Below are positions 9,963-19,502 of a DNA stretch of 28,937 nucleotides, in pieces; position 1 is the first letter of the stretch, and each line of letters starts with the position of its first letter. Both the position numbers and the translations under genes were made by a program. The notes beneath the pieces are model-generated. The model did not search any database and was not told the origin of the DNA. It saw only the letters and a list, made by a program, of their open reading frames with translations. Source of the stretch: Nemertoderma westbladi. Lineage: Eukaryota > Xenacoelomorpha > Nemertodermatida > Nemertodermatidae. Location of the stretch: contig JAUCBJ010005646.1 in the NCBI GenBank assembly GCA_032718475.1, positions 1 to 28,937 on the forward strand, written 5' to 3'.

Positions 9963-10686
9963 ATGAGTGACACACCACATTCGACTCGATACCCACCTAC
10001 TGACTTGACTCGTGCAACCCGGACAGATCGACAGTAGATGAACCGAGAAGGAGAACCCGAGATTCCACCGATGTCACACCGCGTGCTTCGCCGGTACCCC
10101 AAATGGAAATACCGGAAGCCACAACGCGTGGCGATGGCAGAATCGAAGATTTCCTTACCGTCCCGCAGACCAGGTCATAGGAACCAGACATGGTAAGCTT
10201 GGCGGGAAGCCAAGAAAATGTTACTAGGAGTATAGGAGGACACATGGCCCAGATAACTCGAAACTTCGGAGAAGGTTTTTGCATTTTACGCGAGTTAACT
10301 GCCCCGATGTCGAGATACGAGTTCTACACCTTACAGGTAAGGATAGAAAGTAGGGTACATGCTTCTGTAGATAAACTTAAAGGTTTACACAAACTTGCAG
10401 AGTTGCGTGGCAACAACTTTACTCAGGTAAAGATAATCGATAAGTTGGTAAGTGCGAGGGAAAGCCTCATCCAGTTTAAATCAGTAGTAGGATTGGCTCA
10501 ACAAGAGCAACTCGACCAACTGATGGGTGAGTCTGTTTCCGACGCTTTGTTACAACCCGAAGAGGAATAAGAACTATATTGCCTGGACGGAAGGTTAGAA
10601 ACGCTCACCGATTTTCTTTGTAGATGCGGCGTACCGATCGAGGAACCGGAAGTCGAACCGCAAGGGACGACGGTAGTTCTAGTTAC

Positions 10687-10706
10687 GGAAGGCTTGTGAG
10701 CCTACC
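10687..10706 (+). repeat. Palindromic 20-mer word, copy 2 (gag of B)
   Basis: GGAAGGCTTGTGAGCCTACC. This is the homologous position to copy 1 in A. The C-to-T change in the centre creates an in-frame TGA. Confidence 0.85.
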
Positions 10707-11678
10707 CTGTTCCACCATTGGACCGATCATTCGTCAGCATACGGCGACGTTAGTAGGACGACGTTGGTGATAACTCGATAACAACAAGAGGTTGCACGCC
10801 GACAACAGGTCGCCGAGGAAGAAGCGCAACAACAGATGGCACAAGTTGCTATCGAGGGAGAGAGACAACGCCGAGAAGACGAGGTAAAGATCGCGAAACT
10901 TCAGGCCCAAGCAGAATTCGAGGCCTCGGAGATGCGAAGATTAAGAGAAGACTTAGCGCGAGAAGCCGCGGCAGCTGCAGCAGTGGACGAATTAGTGCGG
11001 AAGAAGGCAGCATCTGACGCTCGCGCTCAGTTGGAGGCGCGACAAATAAAAACTAGACTTGCCATTCATGAAGCGGAATTAGCAGCATAACAACAAGCGG
11101 CAGACCGACGCGAGAGAGAAATGCAACTCCAGTTCGAACTAGTGAACGCGCGAGAGGATCTCGAACTCGACACTAAGATCTCGAGCTGGACACGACTTGT
11201 CTGCATTGGATCGTATGGAAACTCGGTATCGCGGAATTCAGAAGCGAATCGAGGCAGGGAGTGTAGGAGCGATTGATAGAAGAGAGGAGTTTGTTGAGGA
11301 TTACTGCAAGCGTTTCTCTCAAGTTATCCCCATGATCAGACCTACAGTTCCAGCGAAACTGATCATAGTCATAAAACCGAAGGAGATATCACCTGTGCGT
11401 TCAACACAAGGTAACAGGTTTGTTGTGACAGTAATACCGCAACCTAGAGCGACATCATCACCGATTTTAGCAGGTAAGGTAAGTAGTCCACCTACAGTAA
11501 GCCGTAGTTTACTCGTAGGGAGAGAAACCTGTACTTATGACAGTTAAGCAGGTAAGTAAGCCATTAGCAATTAAACCTATAACGTGCTGCGCGAACCCAG
11601 TCATTTACAGACCGACTACGAAACCTGACTGTTTTACTCAACCATTGACACAGTGTGTAACGAGACCTACGACTTCGT

Positions 11679-11698
11679 GGAAGGCTTGCGAGCCTACC
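11679..11698 (+). repeat. Palindromic 20-mer word, copy 3
   Basis: GGAAGGCTTGCGAGCCTACC, an exact match to the majority form. The gag frame reads it as W-K-A-C-E-P-T. Confidence 0.9.
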
Positions 11699-11783
11699 GG
11701 ATGACAAAGAACCGAGGACACTGAACAACAGACTAACTTCGTGGAGAAGATCCACAGGAACTTATCGAGACCTACTACTTCGT

Positions 11784-11803
11784 GGAAGGCTTGCGAGCCT
11801 ACC
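11784..11803 (+). repeat. Palindromic 20-mer word, copy 4
   Basis: GGAAGGCTTGCGAGCCTACC, identical to copy 3. It lies in the second unit of the tandem duplication. Confidence 0.9.
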
Positions 11804-12269
11804 GGACGACGAAGAACCGAGGACGCTGAATAAAGACGGATGCAACCGACGAGAATGATACACTGGATGCGAACTCATCAGCCACCTTATCCGGACGACA
11901 GCGATACGTCTAGTGACTCAGAGTCGATGGAGAGGGAAATATTTCGTACTGGAGTGGCAGAGAACTACAAACGAGAGGAGAGATTGACGAATCCATATAT
12001 CGACAATCCTCCACGAGAAACACCTTGCAAAAACCCATGTTGCAACCAGCGGAAGCGATTAGCGCCAAACAGTATACTGAGATGGCGGACCGACTAGCTC
12101 AACTTGAAGAGCGACTCGAAGCGCAACCGTCGGATCGATCACGAACCAGCGTGTAGTTGGAACGATCGTCGACCACCACGGAGAGAATAGGAGACTAGAC
12201 AGAATCTGAACCATTTCCTACCGACGAACAACGCGCGGAAGGGAACGACAGGACGACGTAACTGAACAG

Positions 12270-13490
12270 GGACGTGGACAGTTAGATTTAGTTAGCGAGA
12301 TTGCTAAGTTTGCGGCCAGACACGGATTACCGGCACAACAACCACCGAAGTTCTCTGGCAACATGAAGCACTGGCGTACGCTGGTAGACTACATAGAGTC
12401 CCAGATCGCTAAGTGTGCCTTCACCTCGACGGAGAAGTTTAATTACTTGCTCCAAGATCTGTCTGGTGAGGCGAAACGATTAGCGGAGACCTTTATTGGT
12501 GTTCGGAATGCCTTTGAGTTGGTGTACGACCGCTTGTTTTCCATTTACGGCGGCAACGTAGCCATGGCTAAATCTATCATCAAAGACCTCTGTAGAGGAG
12601 GAAGCATTTCGAAACCGATCGATCTTCTACGACTCGCAGACAAAATCAAAAACTCTATAGGGACTTTACGGTCCATCGGACAACTCGAGTACACTAACGC
12701 ACCGATAGTTCTAATTAGAATAATCGGTAGACTCCATCATCAATTACGATGAGAGTGGCGACGTATTGAGTATCAGCGTGAAGAGGCCGGCGTGCTATTA
12801 AAACTCACCGACATCTATCAATTGATTTCACAAGAGGCCATGGTTGAGACGCGATCAAACTACACTGACCACCATATAGCGGCAGAAGGAATAGCGAATG
12901 CTGCGCCGTATCGGACCAAACCATTTCCAACCAACGCGAAAGCCGTGACTTATGCCACCCCAACAGACACTTCTAAGGTTCTGACGCCTATCGGCACCAA
13001 ACAGCCACGGCAACAGTTGCCGGCAGATTTTGAGGGATGCCCATATTGTGAGCGGAACGGCAGAAACCACAGCGGACATAAATTACGTGGATGTCGCGCC
13101 TTTAGAGAGTTGGGAGTTGAAGAGAGAAGACTCCAAATTCGACCATTGGATTCTTGTTAGAGATGTACCATGCCTGGACACATCCGGAAGGATTGCCCAA
13201 GCGACGATACATGTCCTCTATGTGGACGTAACCATGACATGTTACTCCACACGAATAGTCATACTCCGACTAAACGTTTTCGATGAGAGCATCCAGATAA
13301 AGCGGCTAGATGCGACGCACTTTATAAGGAGCGCGCACCATGCGAAATCCGTACTTTCTATACCTGACTGTATGGATCAATCCGGATCATCGGACAAGGA
13401 CGAGGAGGAAGACGACACCTTTTACGTGCATGCGGGGGAGGAACAACCATCCATAACACTCCTCACACAGAACCAATTGAAAGGGTTTGC
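12270..13490 (+). pseudogene. Gag C-terminal region: DUF1759 domain and CCHC zinc knuckle (B)
   Basis: The piece 12363-12752 (MKHWRTLVDYIESQIAKC...) has the pattern of the DUF1759 gag domain found in BEL/Pao polyproteins. It is preceded by LPAQQPPKFSGN, like the usual LPKLxLPxFxG entry. A TGA at 12750-12752 breaks it (CGA to TGA likely). After 13020, GCPYCERNGRNHSGHKLRGC is a Cys/His cluster. At 13155-13195 there is a CX2CX4HX4C knuckle with a TAG (13158-13160) between its first two cysteines, followed by CPLCGRNHDMLLH, a typical BEL second cluster. TGA codons follow near 13284 and 13365. The 154-residue frame from 13030 is mostly an out-of-frame shadow. Confidence 0.8.
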
Positions 13491-14273
13491 GTGATTCCTA
13501 TAAAGATTACCGGAACACGAGGGAGCAAGCGTATATACGCTATCCTAGACTCTGCGTCATCGCATAGTTACGTCGACGAACAAGTAGCCAACGTAGTGAC
13601 TGACATGAGTAAAGGTAAGACTGCTCTGTATACTGTAAGCAGCATGTATGGTAAGAGAGCGATTCCTGTGACGAGAGTTAAATTAACTTTAGATACCCTT
13701 CTTTCCAAAGTGGAACACAGCAAGGAGGAGCACTCATTACTTCCGATAAGAAATTTGACCTTTGCAGCTATGATGGACTTTAGTAACTTGCTCGGCCCTG
13801 TGCCAGAGCAATCACCGGAAGATTGTAAGTATTTCCGACACATTGGAATACCGGAATGTCCTGTTAATTATCGCTCAATCGCGATGTTGATTGGGACAGA
13901 CCAGTTTAACTTACATCAGGTATGGGAGACACGCCCATCTGTTATTACAGCGGGCAACCCCTACACATGTAGAACTCCCATAGGTTGGTATACTAGAGCA
14001 CCAGTGCGTTCCCTAGAAGTAAGTGACCAGGAGGACGACATTTTGAGTATGTGTAGTTTACTGACTACTACAATAGATAATTCTCCTTCACATTCCTGTG
14101 GTCCAATTGTACAGACTGTACTACGACAGACTTGCGTCTCTACCACTGATGTAACTGATCTGGACACGACCACACGGACCTCTGACTTAGAGCTACTTGC
14201 AGCGACACAGGTTGTATTGACTACTGAAGACCAAAGGGTTGTTGCTGTGGATGACTCGATGAACGAGGGTTTT

Positions 14274-14293
14274 GGAAGGCTTGCGAGCCTACC
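14274..14293 (+). repeat. Palindromic 20-mer word, copy 5
   Basis: GGAAGGCTTGCGAGCCTACC in the pol linker, read as G-R-L-A-S-L-P, preceded by TTT and followed by AA. Confidence 0.9.
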
Positions 14294-14351
14294 AATAAAT
14301 CCAAAGGTCATTGACCCCACCCACCAGGCTTCGACACTGGTCGTTGATCTT

Positions 14352-14371
14352 GGAAGGCTTGCGAGCCTACC
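14352..14371 (+). repeat. Palindromic 20-mer word, copy 6
   Basis: GGAAGGCTTGCGAGCCTACC, 78 bp after copy 5. The flanks T and AA extend the inverted repeat. Confidence 0.9.
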
Positions 14372-14414
14372 AACAGATCAAAAGAACTACGTTTCCATGC
14401 CGACTAGTGACACC

Positions 14415-14434
14415 GGGAGGCTTGCGAGCCTACC
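14415..14434 (+). repeat. Palindromic 20-mer word, copy 7
   Basis: GGGAGGCTTGCGAGCCTACC, one base different from the majority form and 63 bp after copy 6. It is read as G-R-L-A-S-L-P. Confidence 0.88.
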
Positions 14435-14744
14435 AGACACATTGACACTAGCCACCGCAGCGGACAAAGACATAAACGAGGACTATGGCGCAGTGCAAGC
14501 AGCGCTTGTCCAACTGCTAAATGAACGGACCATTAAATGGTTAGAACAGGACTCAGCAGAACCCGGTAGTTATGAGACCGCTATGTCAGAACCGGAAAAA
14601 CGGTCATTAAATATTATGAGAGATACCATTCGCCAGACCGCGAATGGCCACTACGAAGTTGGCATGTTGTGGCGCCATGGACAACTTAAGCTCATTAACA
14701 ACTACCCGCTTGCTTTGAGGCGACTCAAATCAATAAGGCAGTGA

Positions 14745-15869
14745 TTGTTGCGTGATGAGACGGCCCATATGCAATACAATGCGCAACTTCAGACGTATCT
14801 CCAAAAGGGATATGCCATTAGGATGTTAAATCCCGAGGTAACCACAGATCAAACATATTACCTGCCACACCATTTTGTTCGACACCCGGACAAACCTGGC
14901 AAGGTGTGTGTAGTCAACGACTGCGCCGCGCTTTACCAAGGGATGTCTATGAACAGCGAACTGATGAACGGGCCGAATATGAATAATTACCTCATAGGAG
15001 TCCTAATGCATTTTAGACAACGCAAAGTGGCTTTCACCTGTGATGTAGAGGCCATGTTTCACCAGGTTAAGGCTTTGGAGCGGGACAGGGACAGTTTGAG
15101 GTTTCTTTGGTACCCAGACGGAAACTTAGAACTTCCGCCAGAAACTTACCAAATGCAGGTAAGAGTCTTCGGGGCCAGGGATAGCCCTAACTGCACCATG
15201 TACGCATTAAAGCAAACAGCATTGGACAGACGAGACCAATTTGACCCCGAAGTAGCTCGGACAGTAGAACGAGACTTCTATGTGGATGATGGCCTCAAGT
15301 GTTGTGACACTCTGGAGCGTGCTACGACCGTAGCGCATCAACTCCAAGATTGTCTCGCCGAGGGCGGATTTCGCCTCAAGAAGTTCGCTTCCAACGAACC
15401 CGAACTAGTAAACTCATTTGACCCGACGGATCACAGTGGAGGTGACTTGGACTTAGACCTAGAACCTCTACCTACGACCAAGGTATTAGGACTTAGTTGG
15501 GACCCGAACACCGATAACTTTAGGGTGCGTTTAAGGTCCAACGGACAGATTAGACCTCTCACTAAGAGGACTTGCTTATCGATCATGAGTCGATTGTATG
15601 ACCCACTGTGTTGCATTAGTCCAGTGATCCTACACGCCAGGATCATACTCCGCAGCATTTGGCAAGCCAGACTGGAATGGGATGATCCCGTCCCAGAAAA
15701 GTTAGCTGATCAACGGAGGGACTGGGAAGCCCAACTGACGTTCTTACAAGACTATACCATACCGAGGGTATACTTTCCTTTGCAGACCACCTTTCCTGCC
15801 GACTTGGAGCTTCACAGCTTCAGATACGCTAGTAAGGATGGACTGGGGGTTAGTTACCTTATACCTTAG
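14745..15869 (+). pseudogene. pol: Pol: reverse transcriptase of BEL/Pao type
   Basis: Clear BEL/Pao RT blocks in order: YYLPHHFVRHP, the VVNDCAALYQGMSMN region, CDVEAMFHQV with the first catalytic Asp at 15042-15044, SLRFLWYPDG, VFGARDSPNCTMYAL, and FYVDDGL with the catalytic Asp pair in YVDD at 15279-15290. EGGFRLKKFASNEPEL follows, then the Pao peptidase (A17-type) region with VLGLSWDPNTDNF and the conserved SIMSRLYDPL and W-D/E-xP segments. All three RT carboxylates are present. The frame ends at 15869 after a frameshift in the run of G near 15842-15847. Assignment is strong; the copy cannot make a full polyprotein. Confidence 0.95.
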
Positions 15870-16440
15870 ACGACAAGTGACATCTGACAGCTACAATGTG
15901 TCTCTCGTTACTTCTAGGGCTAGAACAATGCCATTGAAGAATATGACTGTACCTCGTGGAGAGCTGCAAGCCGGGACGATATCCACCGATATTGTCAGTT
16001 TAGTTCAATGCGAGCTGGAGGCTAACTTGAAGGTCACGTATTGGACTGATGCGATGTTGGTACTTTGGTACATAAACAACAAAACATTTAAGTTCAAGAC
16101 TTTCGTAGCCAACAGATGGGCTGAAATATTGGACCGGTCGCTCAAACAAGATTGGCGTCACTGTCCAGGGAAACTGAACCCAGCTGACATCGCGTCATGA
16201 GGGATGCTATCTATTGACTTTTGTAAACCGGACAATAAATCCTTTTGGTTTAGAAGACCTGATTTCCTACAACGACCATCGGACAAATGGCCACCGTTAT
16301 TTGACGCGACAACTAACACCATACCGGAGGGTGCCGAGATAAAAATCGACACTGTTATTATACTCCAAAGCGAAAGCCAATGCCAAGGCAAGGTCAAGAG
16401 GAAACAAGGACGGATGAAATCTGATGACCTGGACGTTAGA
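15838..16440 (+). pseudogene. pol: Pol: RNase H-like region
   Basis: After the frameshift near 15845 the next frame reads RARTMPLKNMTVPRGELQAG, the BEL RNase H-region signature (usual form xxPLKxxTIPRLELxAA). It continues with YWTDAMLVLWYIN (acidic Asp of the TDS position), FKTFVANRWAEI and WRHCPGKLNPADIAS. A TGA at 16198-16200 interrupts the usual ADIASRG motif at the Arg codon (CGA to TGA). The frame continues beyond this stop to the repeat linker. Confidence 0.9.
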
Positions 16441-16860
16441 CCTGACATTACGCCAGACGTCTCACCAGACACTTGACCAGACGTTACTACGAATCTTTCA
16501 CTGGAAGTACCGTGGGAGATTTCACCAGACGTTTCGCCGGATTGTTCACCAGATGTCTCACCAGATTATTCGCCAGAAGCGACACCAGATTGTTTTCCGG
16601 AATATTCGCTAGATTGTTTTATGGAACTCTCGACAGATTGTCTACCGGACGTCTTGCCAGACTTTCCACCAGACATCTCAACAAACTGTCCACTTGACTT
16701 TGGACCAGACATTCTGACAGAAGCTACGCCAGACTTTCTTTGGGACAGATGACAGGACATTTCGCTGGAAGTTCCGCACTATGTCTCACCAGATGTCTCA
16801 CCAGACTGTTTGCCGGACGCCACACCAGACTGTCTACTAGACTTTCCACTAGACCCATTG
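16425..16860 (+). repeat. 12-bp repeat array coding S/T-P-D-x units between RNase H and integrase
   Basis: About 30 degenerate units of the form TCACCAGACGTT follow one another in the pol frame. They give SPDV, SPDC, SPDY, SPEA, TPDC, LPDV, PPDI and similar four-residue units. Two TGA codons (16474-16476, 16750-16752) fall inside. BEL/Pao pol has a linker here, but this acidic proline repeat is unusual and has expanded by slippage-like change. Confidence 0.85.
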
Positions 16861-16861
16861 G

Positions 16862-18366
16862 AAAGTAACGACGTGTGCTATAAGGACGCAATGAATCCAT
16901 TGGAGCGGACTAGTACACACCCACTAGGTATTAACAACTTACCGAATTTGACTTCCTTGGACAACGAAGGTGTGGGCACAGCGATCACACTCCACTCAAG
17001 GAAAATACTTGACTTACCGTCTACAGGTAAATGTGGGACTAAGGTTAGAAAGCTTACGAGCTCACAGGAACACACTAGTACTGTAGAGTTGAAACCATTA
17101 CTGCCAGTCAATTCACTGAGTGCGGACGGTAAAGGTAAGACCGTGGAGATTAAATTACTTCACGACTCAGACAAACCTATTGTACAAAGGGAGACACTCA
17201 CTGGAAGGCCCATGGGCCTACCAAGTCCGAACAAGTACCCACACTTTGACTATACCTTACCTGATGACGTCACTAACACTTACGTTGACAGGATAGTTAA
17301 CCTAACTAGATCATGGACTGACGCGTGCCGCAAGTTAGCATGGCTCAAACTTTTGGGACAATATGCCAAAGGCAAACGCAACTTTCCTAGAAGACTTACC
17401 TTGGAGGAAGTTGGTCTTTGTGAAGTTGATATTATTAAACATTATCAATTGCGATATTTCGCACGAGAGTTCACAGCGATCAATCAGGGTAAACAGATCA
17501 AGTCTTCACCAATCTTGAGTTGGAGTCCGATATTCTATAGGGGCTTACTTTGTCACAAGTCCAGACTCCAAAACATTGACTTCGCACTAGACTTTAGGTA
17601 TCCTATCATCATACCACAACACCATGAGTTACAGCGCGCTATGATACTGGTCACACATGTACGACTCAAACACGTAGGTAGCCATCACTGTCTATCACAC
17701 TTACGCTCGAGGTTTGTACTGATTAGGCCTAGCAAGGCATTGAGTTTGGTAACACGGAACTGTATGATTTGTAAGAAGGTGCACGTGAGGCTGAGGATAG
17801 GATACCAAGAAATTAGTGAACTACCACTAGCAAGATTACAGGCTTTTAGACCCCCTTTCACTGAGACAGGGATAGACTGTTTTGGACCCATAATCGCGAA
17901 ATGCGGGAGGGTACAGGTAAAACGCTGGGGATTGATCTTCTCTTGCATGGCCAGCAGAGCTGTCCATATTGAGCGTGAGACAGATTTAACCACCAACGTC
18001 TTTATCCTAGCCTTACGGCGATTTATCGCTAGATGTGGATTGGTCAAATCCATTTATTGCGACCAAGGAACTAACTTTGTGGGTGCACGGAATGAAATCA
18101 CCATAGCCTTAAAGAAGTTGGACCAAAACCAGATTTCCGATGAACTACGTCCTCACCTTATTGTCTGGAGCCTTAACACTTCTGACAGTCCGTGGAGAGG
18201 CGGCGTTTGGGTAAGACTGATTGGGTCAATTAAGACGGCTATGGCGAAAGTAATACCGATGCAACGCATCTTGACAGATGACCAACTGACGATGTTGTTA
18301 ATAGAAATTGAAGCGGTTTTGAATACTAGACCAATCGCTTTGATCCCAGACAACAAAGACTCATAG
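16862..18366 (+). pseudogene. pol: Pol: integrase (zinc-binding and DDE core)
   Basis: The frame is open from the repeat linker to a TAG at 18364-18366. An integrase zinc-binding-like region lies near 17640-17785 (HVRLKH ... CMICKK). The DDE core has Asp at 17875-17877 (GIDCFGPI) and Asp at 18061-18063 (YCDQGTNFVGA). Fifty residues on, the catalytic Glu position (GGxWE) is Val, codon GTA at 18211-18213. The copy is therefore catalytically dead even apart from its stops. VLNTRPIA and, beyond the TAG, LTPAHLL are standard BEL integrase motifs. One palindromic word variant lies at 17203-17222. Confidence 0.93.
17203..17222 (+). repeat. Palindromic 20-mer word, copy 8 (variant centre)
   Basis: GGAAGGCCCATGGGCCTACC. 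The outer bases are the same as in the other copies, but the centre is CCCATGGG instead of CTTGCGAG. Both sides have changed so that the inner 14 bases form a perfect palindrome. It is read as G-R-P-M-G-L-P. Confidence 0.8.
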
Positions 18367-18800
18367 TTTGCCTTGACACCAGCGCACCTACTTATGCAGG
18401 CGCCGACGACATTGTTGCCCACTTCGGTACCTGTCGATGGCGACGGATACAGCAACTAAAGCTTGGAAAATCACTCAGCTGTTAGCCAACAAATTCTGGG
18501 AAATATGGCAGAAGCACTATTTGCCCTCTATTTCGGCCGGACCTCTTGGTATCCTGTGTTAATACCCGATGTTTGAGACGCGGTGACCACGTTTTATTGG
18601 CTGGAACGAATCTGAAAAGACGGTTTTGGCTGACTGGAGTCATTTTGACCACGCACCCTACATCTGGTGTAGTAAGGACAGTTACTATACGGACTATTGA
18701 CGGACGTACCGTAGATAGGCCTGTACAACATCTCGTGCTCCTTGAGGAGACTAGAAACGAGACAGGAGACTACAAATCTCCACCCAATCTTAGTAAATAG
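18367..18800 (+). pseudogene. pol: Pol: integrase C-terminal domain (DUF5641 type)
   Basis: After the TAG the sequence continues as LTPAHLL, then, in a shifted frame, KITQLLANKFWEIWQKHYLP. After another shift it is 18546-18800: RRGDHVLLAGTNLKRRFWLTG through RTIDGRTVDRPVQHLVLLE. The GDxVLL, W-x-x-G and RPxxxLxLL pattern is that of DUF5641, the usual C-terminus of BEL/Pao pol. TAA at 18798-18800 is the natural pol end. Confidence 0.85.
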
Positions 18801-18970
18801 AGATGTGGGACCCTTGATGGTCGCCACATAGCCTTACTGTATTTTAGTGATTTAGTATTTTGTATTACTGTATGTACATTTGTATTCCTTTTCACTGTAG
18901 ATAAAGGCAGTAGTGGAATTCCATTGTCTTTATATGTGAACATGGAGGGTAGTACCCTTATGTATCACAT

Positions 18971-18980
18971 AGGAGCGGGG
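18971..18980 (+). promoter_or_regulatory. Internal polypurine-like tract after pol
   Basis: AGGAGCGGGG followed by TTGTGTG. It shares GGAGCGG with the tracts at 22982-22990 and GGAGCGG with 6703-6709. It may be a second plus-strand primer or a relic of an older element end before ORF3. Only one internal copy is seen, so chance is possible. Confidence 0.3.
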
Positions 18981-19158
18981 TTGTGTGTACAGTAGGAATG
19001 GAATTCCATTTGGAACCCACAAGTGAGACAATTTTTCAAAAAATTATTAGACAAATCCATTTGGTTGGATTTAAATTTAAGAAAAACGATTCTCCAGTGG
19101 ATGCGAATTCTAGGATACAGCTAGATAAAAATTAAAATTGGGGAGGACAAGAGCGGAT

Positions 19159-19178
19159 GAAAGGCTTGCGAGCCTACC
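19159..19178 (+). repeat. Palindromic 20-mer word, copy 9 (non-coding)
   Basis: GAAAGGCTTGCGAGCCTACC in the spacer between pol and ORF3, where no protein frame constrains it. Confidence 0.88.
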
Positions 19179-19476
19179 AATAAATTTTTTTGGAAAAGAA
19201 AATCAGCCTCGTTCTACATAGTCATGAGTCTACTATTATTTTAGACCAAATTAATTCTCGACTGCACTATTTTTCTTTGGGAAAGTAGTTTGGGAAATTA
19301 AAAGGTGAGTATTTTAGACTCGCGGCTTGTTTACCCGGAATTCGTTTTTTATCGGCACATTTTTTTGGATTAAGAGCCAGTGCGAAATCACGCGAAACCC
19401 GAAGTCTTAGGCAAATGGGTAGGGGTTTTAGAGCAAAGTTGAGCAAAAGCCAACAAAACTCTAAGTCTCCTCACAT

Positions 19477-19502
19477 CTAACCTCTATTTGTGCTTCATCT
19501 AG
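19477..19502 (+). promoter_or_regulatory. Predicted 3' splice site for ORF3 mRNA
   Basis: The branch-point consensus CTAAC is at 19477-19481. A pyrimidine-rich tract follows, then CTAG with AG at 19501-19502; the branch A is 22 nt from the AG. It lies 39 nt before the first plausible ORF3 ATG (19541). The partner donor would be AAGGTAAGT at 9780-9788 or 9890-9898. Confidence 0.5.

Larger units (their letters stand above)
11655..11835 (+). repeat. Imperfect tandem duplication in gag carrying palindromic words
   Basis: A unit of about 105 bp (starting GAGACCTACGACTTCGTGG) occurs twice, with the palindromic word at the same place in each. The word is read here as W-K-A-C-E-P-T. Confidence 0.8.
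9963..12180 (+). pseudogene. gag: Decayed N-terminal gag region of element B
   Basis: The ATG at 9963 matches the intact gag start of A. Compared with A there is a one-base loss near 10004, TAA at 10568-10570, TGA at 10697-10699 (inside a palindromic word), a deletion near 10745, TAA at 11088-11090, a deletion near 11180 and a frameshift near 11525. The readable pieces are 10190-10570, 10836-11090 (coiled-coil part, EGERQRREDEVKIAK) and 11197-11547. Past the visible end of A the gag continues through a Thr/Pro/Cys-rich stretch with a tandem duplication (11660-11830) and an acidic Ser/Asp stretch (PYPDDSDTSSDSES) to about 12180. The decay is clear, and the assignment rests on the match to A and on the BEL domains that follow. 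Confidence 0.8.
13491..14744 (+). pseudogene. pol: Pol: aspartic protease (DUF1758 type) and spacer with three palindromic words
   Basis: The frame begins within the polyprotein (VIPIKITGTRG). DSASSHSYV at 13548-13574 is the retropepsin-like active-site region. The canonical D-S/T-G is D-S-A here, so catalysis may be impaired. GWYTRAPV near 13984 matches the GxxxxG region that follows DUF1758. The stretch 14040-14510 is a low-constraint linker rich in Thr, Ser and Asp, and it carries three copies of the palindromic word read as G-R-L-A-S-L-P. From 14580 (SEPEKRSLNIM) the BEL pre-RT region follows. A TGA at 14742-14744 ends the frame just before RT; CGA is the likely original codon. Confidence 0.85.
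18801..19502 (+). other. Non-coding spacer between pol and ORF3
   Basis: No coding signal is seen. It contains the palindrome TGGAATTCCA twice (18914-18923, 18999-19008), an AGGAGCGGGG purine run at 18971-18980 like the polypurine tracts at the LTRs, one palindromic 20-mer word (19159-19178), and at its end a branch point, pyrimidine tract and AG acceptor. Confidence 0.6.

Noticed and set aside
9513-9980. Small ORFs in the leader with repeated Met-Ser-Lys-Cys-Gln units
   Set aside because: They arise from the 8-bp GACATT repeats on the other strand; low-complexity translation.
13030-13494. A 154-codon protein overlapping the zinc-knuckle region
   Set aside because: The knuckle residues lie in another frame; most of this frame is a shadow of the decayed gag.
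14274-14434. G-R-L-A-S-L-P as a conserved protein motif, for example a protease cleavage site
   Set aside because: The same DNA word is read in other frames in gag and ORF3 and also occurs in non-coding DNA, so the conservation is of nucleic acid and not of the peptide.
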